Made by a program: the position numbers and the translations under genes. From NCBI RefSeq assembly GCF_017826695.1, contig NZ_JAFFZW010000011.1, forward strand, positions 1 to 64,000: a stretch of DNA of 64,000 nucleotides, read 5' to 3'. Below, piece after piece: positions 36,194 through 45,230 of the stretch (positions within the stretch are counted from its first letter, which is position 1; each line of letters opens with the position of its first letter). A model generated the notes under the pieces. It was not told the DNA's origin. It was given only the letters and a program-made list of their open reading frames with translations, and searched no databases. The DNA comes from Pseudomonas alliivorans (GTDB lineage Bacteria; Pseudomonadota; Gammaproteobacteria; Pseudomonadales; Pseudomonadaceae).

Positions 36194-36448
36194 ATGACCA
36201 GAACCATGCTGCCTGTTTTTGGCGCTGTACTTTTGTGCGCGCAAAGTTTCTCCGCCCTGGCGGCGGAAACAACTTCCACTGCGAAAAGCGGAACTTCCGA
36301 CGCGCAAGTCAGGTTGCAGATCGAGTCTCGACGCGACCAGATTTCCGGCGCAGACAAGATCACCGCTCCCGCGCAGAAAGGCGCCTCGACCCTGCTCGAT
36401 GAACCTGTGAAAACCGATGACGCTCCCGCTCAGGAGCAACGCCCATGA
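36194..36448 (+). CDS. small exported protein translationally coupled to GH3 gene
   Basis: This is an 84-residue protein with a clear signal peptide (M-L-P-V-F-G-A-V-L-L-C-A-Q-S-F-S-A-L-A-A). A polar mature part of about 60 residues, rich in Thr, Ser, Gln and Asp, follows and should be largely disordered. Its stop overlaps the ATG of the beta-glucosidase (ATGA at 36445-36448). The start is uncertain: ATG 36194 gives the best signal peptide, with ATG 36185 as the alternative. I do not recognise a family. The coupling suggests an accessory or leader role for the glucosidase. Confidence 0.6.
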   Translation: MTRTMLPVFGAVLLCAQSFSALAAETTSTAKSGTSDAQVRLQIESRRDQISGADKITAPAQKGASTLLDEPVKTDDAPAQEQRP

Positions 36449-39171
36449 CCCCCTCCACCCTTCAGCCGTCGCCTGCACTGTCGTTCATCAGACAGACGCT
36501 GAGCCTGAGCCTGCTGGCCTTCGGCATCATGCAGGCCAATCTTGCGCTGGCCGCTGTCACGCCCGCCACCGGCAATGAAGTCGAAGCGCGGGTCAGCTCG
36601 ATTCTCGACAACATGAACACGTCGGAAAAGATCAACTTCACCCGCGTCAATGACGGGCACATGATCCCGTCGCTGCTCAAGTGGGGCATCAAGGGCACGG
36701 TTGCCTACGACTCATCCATGGGCGTGCATGTCAACAATGCCACCTTCGGCGCGCAATACCCTTCGCAATCTGCGCTGGCGGCGACCTGGAGCATCAACCG
36801 CGCCAAGGAGTTCGGACAGGCGATTGCCTACGAGACCCGTATTTCCGGCGGTCAGCAGATGCTGTCGCCTGGTGCGAATCTTTACCGCACACCATTCAAC
36901 GGACGGTCGGCCGAGTACGTGAGCGGTGAAGATCCGTTCCTGGGCGCGGTGCTGGCACCGGCGATCGTCAACGGCATTCAGGTGCAGGGCATTCAGGCGA
37001 GCGGCAAGCACTACCTGGCCAACGAGCAGGAAGCCAACCGTCAGGCACTCAACGTGAACGTCGATGAACGTACCCTGCGCGAGCTGTACCTGCCGGGCTT
37101 CGAATCGATGGTCAAGAACGCCAACGTCGCGTCGATCATGTGTGGCTTCAACAAGATCAACGGCGACTACGCCTGTGAAAACCATCACCTGATCACCGAA
37201 GTGCTCAAAGGCGAATGGGGTTACCAGGGTACGGTCATCAGCGACTTCAACGCCATTCATGACGCGTTCAAAGGCGCGTGGGCCGGCACCGATATCGATA
37301 TGCCGTCCGGCCTGCAATTCACCGAAGCCAACCTGCTGCCCTACCTGTGGAGCGGTCAACTGACCCAGAACGTCATCGATGACAAGGTCAAGCGCAACCT
37401 GCGCGCCATCGTCAGCTACGACTTCCAGGAAAACCTCAACACCGCCAAGACCCTGGACCATCCCGAGTACGGCATGCGTGCGGCGCTGAACACTGCGCGT
37501 GAATCCATCGTCCTGCTGCGCAACGAAAACACCGCTGCGGGCAAACCGCTGCTGCCACTGGCGCGGACCGCGAAGATTGCCGTGATCGGCAACTGGGCAC
37601 ACGAGGCCCCTGCTTCGCCTTTCGGCACCGCCAACTCGCCACCCAACAGCTACGTGACAGAACTGAGCGGCCTGCAGCAACTGGCGTCCAGCAGCGCCAA
37701 TGTGACCTACCTTCCGGAACTGAGCCTGAACCCGGCCAGCTCGGCCTGGTTTCAGCCTGCAACCGGCAATAACGGGATCAGCAATTCCGGGGTCAAGGCC
37801 GAGTACTTCGCCAACACGACGTTCTCCGGTGACCCTGCGCTGACCCGGGTCGAGCCAGGTGTGAATCTGAACTGGACCACCGGCACCAACATCACCGACG
37901 CAGGCACCACCGCCGTTTCCGGTTTCAGTCCTTCACCCGGCTCGTTCTCGGCGCGTTTCACGTCGGTCATCAAGCCAACGGTTTCCGGCCCGCAGGTCTT
38001 CAAGGTGCGTGCGGATGGCCCGTACAAGCTATGGGTCAACGACGAACTGGTCGTGGAAAGCGACGGCGTTCCGTACTCGTCCGACGTGGTCAACGCACTG
38101 ACCACTTCCGGCAAGACCGCCGCATTGACAGCAGGCAAGTCCTACAGCGTGAAGCTTGAATACAAGCGCGTGCAGGGCAACTTCATTCCGGCCCTTGGTG
38201 GCGTCACTGGCGTGCAGATGAGCTGGGCGTCGCTGCGACCGCCCAAGGATCTGTCGAAATACGATGCGGTGGTTGTTGCCACTGGCACCACCTATGAAAA
38301 CGAAGGCGAAGGCTCCGACCACGGTTTCGACCTGCCGGACCAACAGGCCGAGCTGGTCAGCTACGTCACGAAAGCCAACCCCAACACCATCGTCGTGATG
38401 CATGGCGGCGGCGTGGCCAACATGCAGCCGTGGGCCAACAAGGTCGGCGCAACGCTGCAAGCCTGGTTCCCCGGCCAGCAAGGCGGTCAGGCGCTTGCGG
38501 AGATTCTGTTCGGCAAGGTCAACCCGTCGGGCAAGCTGCCGATCACCATCGACAAGAAGATCGAAGACAACCCCAGCTACGCGTCGTATCCGGATCCGGC
38601 CGCTTACCGTGGTGACAAGGCCCTGACTGAAATGACCTACAGCGAAGGCCTTTACATGGGTTATCGCGGTTATGACAAGAAGCACGCCAAGCCGCTCTAC
38701 CCGTTCGGCTACGGCCTGTCCTACACCACATTCAGCTACGGCGACCTCACGCTGTCGACCAATGTGCTGACCCCAGGCTCCACCATCGACGTGAAATTCA
38801 CCCTGACCAACACCGGTGACAAGGCCGGTTTCGAAGTTGCGCAGCTTTACGTGCAGCCAGTGAAACCCGCCGTCGATCGTCCGGAAAAAGAACTCAAGGG
38901 CTTCACCAAGGTGTACCTGCAGCCGGGCGAGAGCAAGACCGTCAGCATCCCGATAGACTCGCGTTCGCTGGCTTACTACGTCGACAAGACGGCAAGCTGG
39001 GATGTGGATGCGGGCAAGTACAAGATTCTGGTCGGCGCGGATTCGGAGAACCTGACGCTCAACCGGACCCTGATCACCCTGTACCCGGAAAAACTGACGA
39101 CCCGCGACAGCAACCCGCTGCCAGTACCCCTGCGCAAGGCCGTGCAGGTGTCGGCTTCACAGAAATACTGA
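36445..39171 (+). CDS. GH3 beta-glucosidase with PA14 domain, exported
   Basis: This is a 908-residue exported enzyme. It has a signal peptide (L-S-L-L-A-F-G-I-M-Q-A-N-L-A-L-A), then the GH3 barrel with nucleophile D267 in V-I-S-D-F-N-A-I-H. The sugar-binding K-H-Y-L-A-N-E-Q-E motif lies about 75 residues earlier. A PA14 domain is inserted near residues 450-590 (V-K-A-E-Y-F-A-N-T-T-F-S-G). The second GH3 domain follows and a fibronectin-III-like C-terminal domain closes the chain. It should release terminal sugars, most likely glucose, from plant glycosides or oligosaccharides. It is coupled to the small gene upstream. Confidence 0.92.
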   Translation: MTPSTLQPSPALSFIRQTLSLSLLAFGIMQANLALAAVTPATGNEVEARVSSILDNMNTSEKINFTRVNDGHMIPSLLKWGIKGTVAYDSSMGVHVNNATFGAQYPSQSALAATWSINRAKEFGQAIAYETRISGGQQMLSPGANLYRTPFNGRSAEYVSGEDPFLGAVLAPAIVNGIQVQGIQASGKHYLANEQEANRQALNVNVDERTLRELYLPGFESMVKNANVASIMCGFNKINGDYACENHHLITEVLKGEWGYQGTVISDFNAIHDAFKGAWAGTDIDMPSGLQFTEANLLPYLWSGQLTQNVIDDKVKRNLRAIVSYDFQENLNTAKTLDHPEYGMRAALNTARESIVLLRNENTAAGKPLLPLARTAKIAVIGNWAHEAPASPFGTANSPPNSYVTELSGLQQLASSSANVTYLPELSLNPASSAWFQPATGNNGISNSGVKAEYFANTTFSGDPALTRVEPGVNLNWTTGTNITDAGTTAVSGFSPSPGSFSARFTSVIKPTVSGPQVFKVRADGPYKLWVNDELVVESDGVPYSSDVVNALTTSGKTAALTAGKSYSVKLEYKRVQGNFIPALGGVTGVQMSWASLRPPKDLSKYDAVVVATGTTYENEGEGSDHGFDLPDQQAELVSYVTKANPNTIVVMHGGGVANMQPWANKVGATLQAWFPGQQGGQALAEILFGKVNPSGKLPITIDKKIEDNPSYASYPDPAAYRGDKALTEMTYSEGLYMGYRGYDKKHAKPLYPFGYGLSYTTFSYGDLTLSTNVLTPGSTIDVKFTLTNTGDKAGFEVAQLYVQPVKPAVDRPEKELKGFTKVYLQPGESKTVSIPIDSRSLAYYVDKTASWDVDAGKYKILVGADSENLTLNRTLITLYPEKLTTRDSNPLPVPLRKAVQVSASQKY

Positions 39172-39180
39172 TGTCAGCGT

Positions 39181-39202
39181 CAAGGCTCATGGACGAGCCT
39201 TG
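39181..39202. terminator. hairpin between convergent GH3 and TetR genes
   Basis: CAAGGCTC and GAGCCTTG form a perfect 8-bp stem with a 6-base loop. It lies 10 bases after the glucosidase stop and covers the TetR stop. No U-run follows on either strand, so termination would be weak. Confidence 0.4.
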
Positions 39203-39837
39203 ATGTCCCTTCCCAATCGCTGCGCGTAAATGTCGAAGACCGCCATCACGTCCACTTCTTCAGGGCACCTGAGCCACTGAATCTGCAGGCCGTCCATGAC
39301 CGAGAAGATCTCCTGGGCCAGAGCTTGCACGTCGATGTCCGCACGAATCTCCCCCGCGTCTTTCAATGCGTTCAAGTGGCCGCGCGCGTGCTGATGGGTC
39401 AGATGAAAGCGTTCGTTGTGCCAGGCCCAGGCCGGATGTTCAGGCGACAGGCTTTCGGTATTCATCAGCAAGGCCGCCTGACACTCTGCGGCGTCCTCGA
39501 TGCTGAAACTCATGCTCAGTTTGATGAATTTGATAAAGCCTTCGAGCGTCAGCTCGGTGACCAGGTCCTGAAATCTGGACACTACCCGCTGATCGCGGCG
39601 CTCCAGCAGCGCATTGAGCAACGCCTCCTTGTTGGGGAAATGGTGCAGCAACCCTACCGTGGTGATACCTGCAAGCGTTGCGACGTCACGCATCGAAGCG
39701 CTCGAATAGCCATTGCGAGCGAAGACGAGTGTCGCCGCATCCAGCAAGGCCTTTCTGCGCATGTCACCCTTGGGTGCGCGGCGGCGTTTGGGCTGCACGA
39801 TCTCTTCGGATTCATTCCCTGAGTCTTCAACTGACAT
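39187..39837 (-). CDS. TetR-family transcriptional regulator
   Basis: This is a 216-residue repressor with a lysine- and arginine-rich N-terminus (P-K-R-R-R-A-P-K-G). A TetR helix-turn-helix follows (V-A-T-L-A-G-I-T-T-V-G-L-L-H-H-F-P-N-K), and then an all-helical ligand domain. ATG 39837 is chosen for its AGG site. A TTG at 39873 overlaps the stop of the MATE gene and could be a coupled start. As the second gene of a MATE-TetR operon it probably represses the transporter. The ligand is unknown. Confidence 0.85.
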   Translation of the reverse strand: MSVEDSGNESEEIVQPKRRRAPKGDMRRKALLDAATLVFARNGYSSASMRDVATLAGITTVGLLHHFPNKEALLNALLERRDQRVVSRFQDLVTELTLEGFIKFIKLSMSFSIEDAAECQAALLMNTESLSPEHPAWAWHNERFHLTHQHARGHLNALKDAGEIRADIDVQALAQEIFSVMDGLQIQWLRCPEEVDVMAVFDIYAQRLGRDIKARP

Positions 39838-39869
39838 AAAACCTGATAACACCTTGAGCCGATGCGTCT

Positions 39870-41231
39870 TCAATATTTCCCAGTGCCTGAAGCCTGGGCC
39901 CTTCGCATGAAAAACCGTTTTGCGGTCACTGATGCAGTGACGATGGAGATCGAGGCGATCACGGCATTACCGGCAAACATCCCCGGCACCGCACCGCTGC
40001 CGCCGAACCAGTGAGCCCCGACATACACGAACGGCACAGTGCCCAGCGTCGCGCGCAGCCAGGCGAAAACCGCCACCAGCCATGACCGGTTCATGGTCAT
40101 GAATACCGCGATGGCGACGAAGTCCAGGCCAATGATCACCCAGAGCCCGCCACCCAGACGGCAATAATTCAAAAAGACCGCGCGAACCTCGCCTTCCAAC
40201 TGATAGATATCCGCGATAGTACCGCTGAACACCAGCAGCGCCAGCCAGACCGCCAATCCGTAGCCGACCACCAGCCTGCGGGTAAACACGATGGCCGAAC
40301 GAACCCGGTCGTCCTGTTGTGCCCCGATATTCTGCCCCAGTATCGGCGCCAACGCGCCGGGCAGCGCGAAAAAGGCACAGTAGGAAAATTGCAGCACGCG
40401 ATCCATCACGCTCATGGCCGCCAGCGCCGAGGTGCCGAACGCTGACAGCGAGGCGACCAGATAGGCCAGTCCGACCGGCGTCGCCAGATTGGCGGCCATG
40501 GCTGGCAGCGCCAGCTTGAAGGTCCGGCCTGCGTGATTGCGCAGCCGTTTCAGGTTGCGGGAGAACGTCAGGCCGATTCGCCTGCGCACCCAGTACACGC
40601 CCAGGCAGGCCGACACACAACCGGACAGCGCGAACGCCAGCCCCGCACCTTCCAGCCCCAGACCAAGCCCGAAGATAAAGAACGGATCCGCCACCGCAAG
40701 CGTCGCGGCGCCTGACAGCACCACACCCAGCGCACGGCGGTTATCGCCCGCCGTCCTGAGCATTTGCGCGGCCATCTGCATCACGGCCTGCAAAACCGTC
40801 GCGGGCAACGCCAGCCGGATAAACCCGCGCGCCGCCTCGTAAACCGTTGCCTCAGCACCCAGCCAGTGGGTAATCGGCACCATCAGGACCAGTTGCAGCA
40901 CCGCTGCAACACCGGACACCACAATGATCATCAGCATCAGGCTGGCGCAGAGCCGCGCCACCGATTTCGTCACCCGATGACCGATGCGCGCCGACAACAC
41001 CGCCGTGGCCGCGATGATGAAACCGCTGGCCAGCGACATGTTGATGAACATCATCACCTTGGCGATACCAACCGCCGCCAGCAACACCGGGTCGTGCAGC
41101 ATGGAAACGTAGACCAGCGTGAGGATGTCGACCAGAAACACGGCGAACAGACTCAAGGCGCTGGTGCTGGCCGTGACCATGACGTGTCGTGACACGGGAC
41201 CTTCGGTAAATATCGCGCTGGCTGCAGCCAT
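39870..41231 (-). CDS. MATE-family efflux transporter
   Basis: This is a 453-residue inner-membrane antiporter with about twelve hydrophobic helices in two related halves. The first begins V-M-V-T-A-S-T-S-A-L-S-L-F-A-V and the second contains A-L-P-A-M-A-A-N-L-A-T-P-V-G. MATE proteins expel cationic drugs or metabolites using a Na+ or H+ gradient. The ATG has AGGGGAG upstream. It is followed by the TetR gene in the same direction, the likely local regulator. The substrate cannot be deduced. Confidence 0.88.
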   Translation of the reverse strand: MAAASAIFTEGPVSRHVMVTASTSALSLFAVFLVDILTLVYVSMLHDPVLLAAVGIAKVMMFINMSLASGFIIAATAVLSARIGHRVTKSVARLCASLMLMIIVVSGVAAVLQLVLMVPITHWLGAEATVYEAARGFIRLALPATVLQAVMQMAAQMLRTAGDNRRALGVVLSGAATLAVADPFFIFGLGLGLEGAGLAFALSGCVSACLGVYWVRRRIGLTFSRNLKRLRNHAGRTFKLALPAMAANLATPVGLAYLVASLSAFGTSALAAMSVMDRVLQFSYCAFFALPGALAPILGQNIGAQQDDRVRSAIVFTRRLVVGYGLAVWLALLVFSGTIADIYQLEGEVRAVFLNYCRLGGGLWVIIGLDFVAIAVFMTMNRSWLVAVFAWLRATLGTVPFVYVGAHWFGGSGAVPGMFAGNAVIASISIVTASVTAKRFFMRRAQASGTGKY

Positions 41232-41357
41232 TACGCTCCCCTGAACGGACTGGGGCTGAGCGTTTCAGGCGAAGGCTCAGCGAGGCGGCGATTCCATTCG
41301 GGTTGTGGCGTTACAGGTAGTCTTCGTAGTGGACAACGGTACAAAACAGGCACAAAC

Positions 41358-41386
41358 AAAAAACCCGCCAGTCAGGCGGGTTTTTT
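41358..41386. terminator. strong bidirectional rho-independent terminator
   Basis: AAAAAACCCGCC (41358-41369) and GGCGGGTTTTTT (41375-41386) form a GC-rich stem with A/T tails on both sides. It follows tRNA-Asn on the minus strand and sits upstream of the MATE gene, isolating the two units. Confidence 0.9.
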
Positions 41387-41424
41387 GAGTGATTCCAAAG
41401 ACTTGGTTTCTTTGGAATCTTGTA

Positions 41425-41500
<76 letters not shown>

Positions 41501-41673
41501 ATGAGCGCTATGTTACTGATTCGCAAAACGAAGTCAAGCGAGCGGCTGAAATTTTTTCACTGAAAGTCCGATGAAAGAACGCTCGCTCGTCGTGAGACGG
41601 GTTCATTTGCGCGTCACAGGTGGCGTAGTGTATTGGCCCTTGACCTGACGCAACCATTTTCGAGGTAAAGCCG

Positions 41674-43299
41674 ATGCCCTTGAATAGCCATCTTGAAACG
41701 CTATTCCCCACTGCCGATGACATTCCGGAGCAGTACCGCCCAGGCCCGCCCATCGAGCAACGCGACTATCTGGTCGATGGCAAGCTGCAGACCTGGAACG
41801 GCCCATTGGCGCCGGTGCGCAGCCCGGTGTGCATCAGAAGCAGCACCGGTCTTGAACCGATGATTCTGGGCAGCACGCCCTTGCTCGACGCGGCGACCGC
41901 GATGACGGCACTCGACGCTGCGGTCAGCGCCTGGGACAGGGGCCAGGGTCGCTGGCCGACGATGCGCGTTGCCGAGCGTATTCAGCATGTCGAGGCGTTT
42001 CTCAAGCGCATGCGTGAGCAGCGCACGGCAGTGGTCAACCTGCTGATGTGGGAGATCGGCAAGAACCTCAAGGACTCGGAAAAAGAGTTCGATCGCACCT
42101 GCGATTACATCGTCGATACCATCAACGCGTTGAAGGAACTCGACCGCCGCTCAAGTCGCTTCGAGCTGGAACAGGACACGCTCGGGCAGATCCGCCGCGT
42201 GCCGCTGGGTGTCACGTTGTGCATGGGGCCTTACAACTATCCGCTGAACGAGACGTTCACCACGCTGATTCCCGCGCTGATCATGGGCAATACCGTGGTG
42301 TTCAAACCGGCCAAGTTCGGCGTACTGCTGATCCGTCCGCTGCTTGAGGCGTTTCGTGACAGCTTTCCGGCCGGGGTTATCAATGTGATCTATGGCAGCG
42401 GTCGCGACACGGTGAGCGCGCTGATGGCCAGCGGCATGATCGACGTGTTCGCCTTCATCGGCACCAATAAGGCCGCCAGTGACCTGAAAAAACTCCATCC
42501 GCGCCCTCACCGCCTCCGCGCGGCTCTGGGTCTGGATGCGAAGAACCCCGGCATCGTCCTGCCTGATGTGGACTTGGACAACGCCGTCAGCGAAGCGGTT
42601 ACCGGCTCGTTGTCCTTCAACGGCCAGCGCTGCACGGCCCTGAAAATCTTCTTCGTACATGAAGACGTGGTCGAAAGCTTTCTCAAGAAATTCCAGGAGA
42701 AGCTGGCACAGCTCAAACCCGGTATGCCCTGGGAGCCCGGTGTCTCGCTGACACCGCTGCCCGAGCCGGGCAAGACCGATTACCTGCAAGGGTTGGTGGC
42801 CGACGCACTCGGCAAAGGCGCAAAGATCATCAATAACAACGGTGCGCAGGTCAGCGAATCGTTCTTCCACCCTGCTCTGCTGTATCCGGTTACACCTGAA
42901 ATGCGCGTCTATCACGAAGAACAATTCGGCCCGGTTGTTCCCGTCGTGCCTTACCGCGACCTGAACAGCGTGATTGATTACGTACTGGATTCAGATTTCG
43001 GCCAGCAGTTGAGCATCTTCGGCAACGACTCGGCGCAAGTTGGACGGCTGGTGGACGCGTTCGCCAATCAGGTCGGCCGGATCAACCTCAACGCCCAGTG
43101 CCAGCGCGGCCCGGACAAATACCCGTTCAACGGACGCAAGAACTCGGCAGAAGGCACCCTGTCGGTTCACGACGCGCTACGGGTGTTCTCGATCCGCACG
43201 CTGGTGGCGACGAAGTTTCAAGAGAGCAACAAGCAACTGGTCAGTGACATCATTCGCAACCGCGAGTCGAGCTTTCTGACCACCGATTATATTTTCTGA
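41674..43299 (+). CDS. gapN: GapN-like NADP-dependent glyceraldehyde-3-phosphate dehydrogenase
   Basis: This is a 541-residue aldehyde dehydrogenase of the non-phosphorylating GapN type. It should oxidise glyceraldehyde 3-phosphate to 3-phosphoglycerate while making NADPH. Visible are the cofactor region (M-G-P-Y-N-Y-P-L-N-E-T), F-K-P-A-K-F-G, and catalytic C320 in F-N-G-Q-R-C-T-A. The usual E-L-G-G block reads A-L-G-L-D-A-K-N-P here, so the general-base glutamate is not in its canonical form. Whether another residue serves is not clear by eye. The ATG has GAGG about ten bases upstream. It stands alone after the tRNA. Confidence 0.85.
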   Translation: MPLNSHLETLFPTADDIPEQYRPGPPIEQRDYLVDGKLQTWNGPLAPVRSPVCIRSSTGLEPMILGSTPLLDAATAMTALDAAVSAWDRGQGRWPTMRVAERIQHVEAFLKRMREQRTAVVNLLMWEIGKNLKDSEKEFDRTCDYIVDTINALKELDRRSSRFELEQDTLGQIRRVPLGVTLCMGPYNYPLNETFTTLIPALIMGNTVVFKPAKFGVLLIRPLLEAFRDSFPAGVINVIYGSGRDTVSALMASGMIDVFAFIGTNKAASDLKKLHPRPHRLRAALGLDAKNPGIVLPDVDLDNAVSEAVTGSLSFNGQRCTALKIFFVHEDVVESFLKKFQEKLAQLKPGMPWEPGVSLTPLPEPGKTDYLQGLVADALGKGAKIINNNGAQVSESFFHPALLYPVTPEMRVYHEEQFGPVVPVVPYRDLNSVIDYVLDSDFGQQLSIFGNDSAQVGRLVDAFANQVGRINLNAQCQRGPDKYPFNGRKNSAEGTLSVHDALRVFSIRTLVATKFQESNKQLVSDIIRNRESSFLTTDYIF

Positions 43300-43370
43300 A
43301 ACCTTGAAACCCGCGGGTGCAGCCCATGCCGCGCCCGCGACTCAAGGGTTAACGACCACAGATCGCATTT

Positions 43371-43387
43371 GATAACGATTATCGAAA
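43371..43387. promoter_or_regulatory. Fur-box-like site upstream of the FecI/FecR pair
   Basis: The sequence GATAACGATTATCGAAA resembles the Fur consensus GATAATGATAATCATTATC and has a palindromic core. It lies about 70 bases before the sigma factor start, as in iron-starvation sigma genes. Confidence 0.65.
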
Positions 43388-43455
43388 ACAGGTAGCATGC
43401 GTGTTTCCGGGCAGGACATATCGCTTCTTCCCCTACGAAACGAGCATCAACCCCC

Positions 43456-43968
43456 GTGGATTCGTCCGCCAGCAAACTCGACCTCTATCTCGCGCACCGT
43501 TCGGCACTGGTGGACTACGCCACGCCGATCGTGGGTTGCCGTGCGCGTGCCGAAGATGTCGTTCAGGAAGCCTGGCTGCGATTCAACGGACGCCAGGACC
43601 AGAGCCTGTCGATCAACAATCCGGTCGGCTACCTGTATCGCATCGTACGAAATCTTTCGCTGGACGTTACGCGCAGCATGTCCACTGAAAAGCGGCAGCC
43701 CGACAGCGACGCCGTTCTGGCCGAGCTGCCTGCTGTCACCGCATCGCCCGAGCAGGAAGTGGTGGGCCGGGACGAGCTGCAACAGGTCGCTGATGCGCTG
43801 GGGCGTCTGCCGGAGCGCACGCGCATGGCATTCGAGATGCACCGCCTGGGTGGTTATACCCTGCAGCAGGTGGCCAGTGCGCTGGGCATCTCGGTCGGTC
43901 TGACTCATCAACTGGTACACGACGCCCTGAGCCACTGCGCAGCCTGGCTGGATCGCGGCAATGATTGA
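43456..43968 (+). CDS. FecI-type ECF sigma factor (iron starvation)
   Basis: This is a 170-residue extracytoplasmic-function sigma factor. Region 2 is visible in A-E-D-V-V-Q-E-A-W-L-R and Y-L-Y-R-I-V-R-N-L-S-L-D, and region 4 in L-P-E-R-T-R-M-A-F-E-M-H-R-L-G-G-Y-T-L-Q-Q-V-A. The start is GTG 43456: the frame has no ATG before the upstream stop. It is followed by its FecR partner with an 8-base overlap and preceded by a Fur-like site. The usual third partner, a receptor with an N-terminal signalling domain, is not adjacent. The next gene is a chemoreceptor. Confidence 0.9.
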   Translation: MDSSASKLDLYLAHRSALVDYATPIVGCRARAEDVVQEAWLRFNGRQDQSLSINNPVGYLYRIVRNLSLDVTRSMSTEKRQPDSDAVLAELPAVTASPEQEVVGRDELQQVADALGRLPERTRMAFEMHRLGGYTLQQVASALGISVGLTHQLVHDALSHCAAWLDRGND

Positions 43969-45085
43969 TCCACGCGAAGAAAACACTCAAAAGAATCTGA
44001 AAAAATCCGGCAGCCATCCGTCTTTTGCTGAAGGGCGCGATCCTGTGCGACCCTTGCCTCCCTTTTCTGCCGCTGGAGCCTTGTCGGACATGCCGCAAGC
44101 CGAAACTCGCCAGGCCCGTCTGGACATTGCTCTGGACTGGCTGATGCGTGCCCGACAGGCACCCGACGACGCTCGCCTGCACGCCGATATGCAGCAGTGG
44201 CTGGACGCTGACCCCGAAAACGCCGAGGCCCTGCGCAAGGCGGAGCGGGTCTGGCAATTGACCGGCCAGCTCACGCCGGGCACTGCGCACAAATGGCCAG
44301 CCATTCCAGACGCCAGCGAATCACCCGTGCCGAAAGCACCGATGACGGCGCGCCCTCGACGGCGCAGAACCCTGAGCTGGGCGGTTGGCGGCGCCCTCGC
44401 CGCCTGTCTGGTGATCGCCCTGAACCCGACGCTCAGCGCACGCCTTCAAGCCGACTTCGCCACCGCCAGCAACGAACGTCGCGAAGTCCAGTTGCCTGAC
44501 GGCAGCCGGGCCACGCTGGACCGTGACAGCGCTATTGCGGCGGACTTTTCCGGTGCGCGCCGAAATATCCGGCTGCTGCGGGGTCAGGCTTTTTTTGAGG
44601 TCCAGCCCGATCGCAGCAAACCGTTCAATGTTCAGGTCCAGAATCTGGACGTCACAGTAACCGGTACCGCGTTCAACGTGGATCTGGAGTCGAGGACCAT
44701 TGAAGTGGCCGTCCGGCACGGCTCGGTCAGGGTGAGCGAACGCGACACGCAGCGCCTGCTCAACCCCGGCTTGATGGCAGGGCAGCGTCTGGACGTTGAC
44801 CGCTACAGCGGACAGGCCCGACTGCTGGCCCAGCCCGCCAGTCGTGTTGCCATCTGGCGTGATAACCAGTTGATCGCCGACAACGCCCGCCTCGGCGACA
44901 TGGTGGACGAACTGCAGCGCTATTTGCCCGGCAAGGTCTGGCTCAAGGACCCGCAACTCGCCGAACTGCGCATCACTGGCGTCTATGACACCCGTAACCC
45001 GCAAGCCGCCTTGCAGGCGATGGCGCAACCCCACGGCGCACATGTCGAAAGCTGGACGCCCTGGCTCCAAGTGCTGACCCGATAA
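43961..45085 (+). CDS. FecR-family sigma regulator
   Basis: This is a 374-residue inner-membrane regulator of the neighbouring sigma factor. It has an N-terminal cytoplasmic DUF4880-like part (A-L-D-W-L-M-R-A-R-Q-A-P-D-D), one membrane helix (A-V-G-G-A-L-A-A-C-L-V-I-A-L) and the periplasmic FecR domain (L-P-D-G-S-R-A-T-L-D-R-D-S-A and V-T-G-T-A-F-N-V). A C-terminal STN-like part meets the receptor signalling domain. The ATG overlaps the sigma stop. A later ATG (M-P-Q-A-E-T) would give a more usual N-terminus, so the first 43 residues are doubtful. Confidence 0.9.
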   Translation: MIDPREENTQKNLKKSGSHPSFAEGRDPVRPLPPFSAAGALSDMPQAETRQARLDIALDWLMRARQAPDDARLHADMQQWLDADPENAEALRKAERVWQLTGQLTPGTAHKWPAIPDASESPVPKAPMTARPRRRRTLSWAVGGALAACLVIALNPTLSARLQADFATASNERREVQLPDGSRATLDRDSAIAADFSGARRNIRLLRGQAFFEVQPDRSKPFNVQVQNLDVTVTGTAFNVDLESRTIEVAVRHGSVRVSERDTQRLLNPGLMAGQRLDVDRYSGQARLLAQPASRVAIWRDNQLIADNARLGDMVDELQRYLPGKVWLKDPQLAELRITGVYDTRNPQAALQAMAQPHGAHVESWTPWLQVLTR

Positions 45086-45230
45086 ACCCACACCCGCCTG
45101 TACACCGCCAACGATTGCCGGACCGGTCGTCGACAGACCGGAATGTGGCGCTTTCACCCTCTCAAGAACTGCCGCGCGAAGCCGACACCTCGGCATCACA
45201 GCCCCCCTCTCACGCGCAGGTATAAGAATA

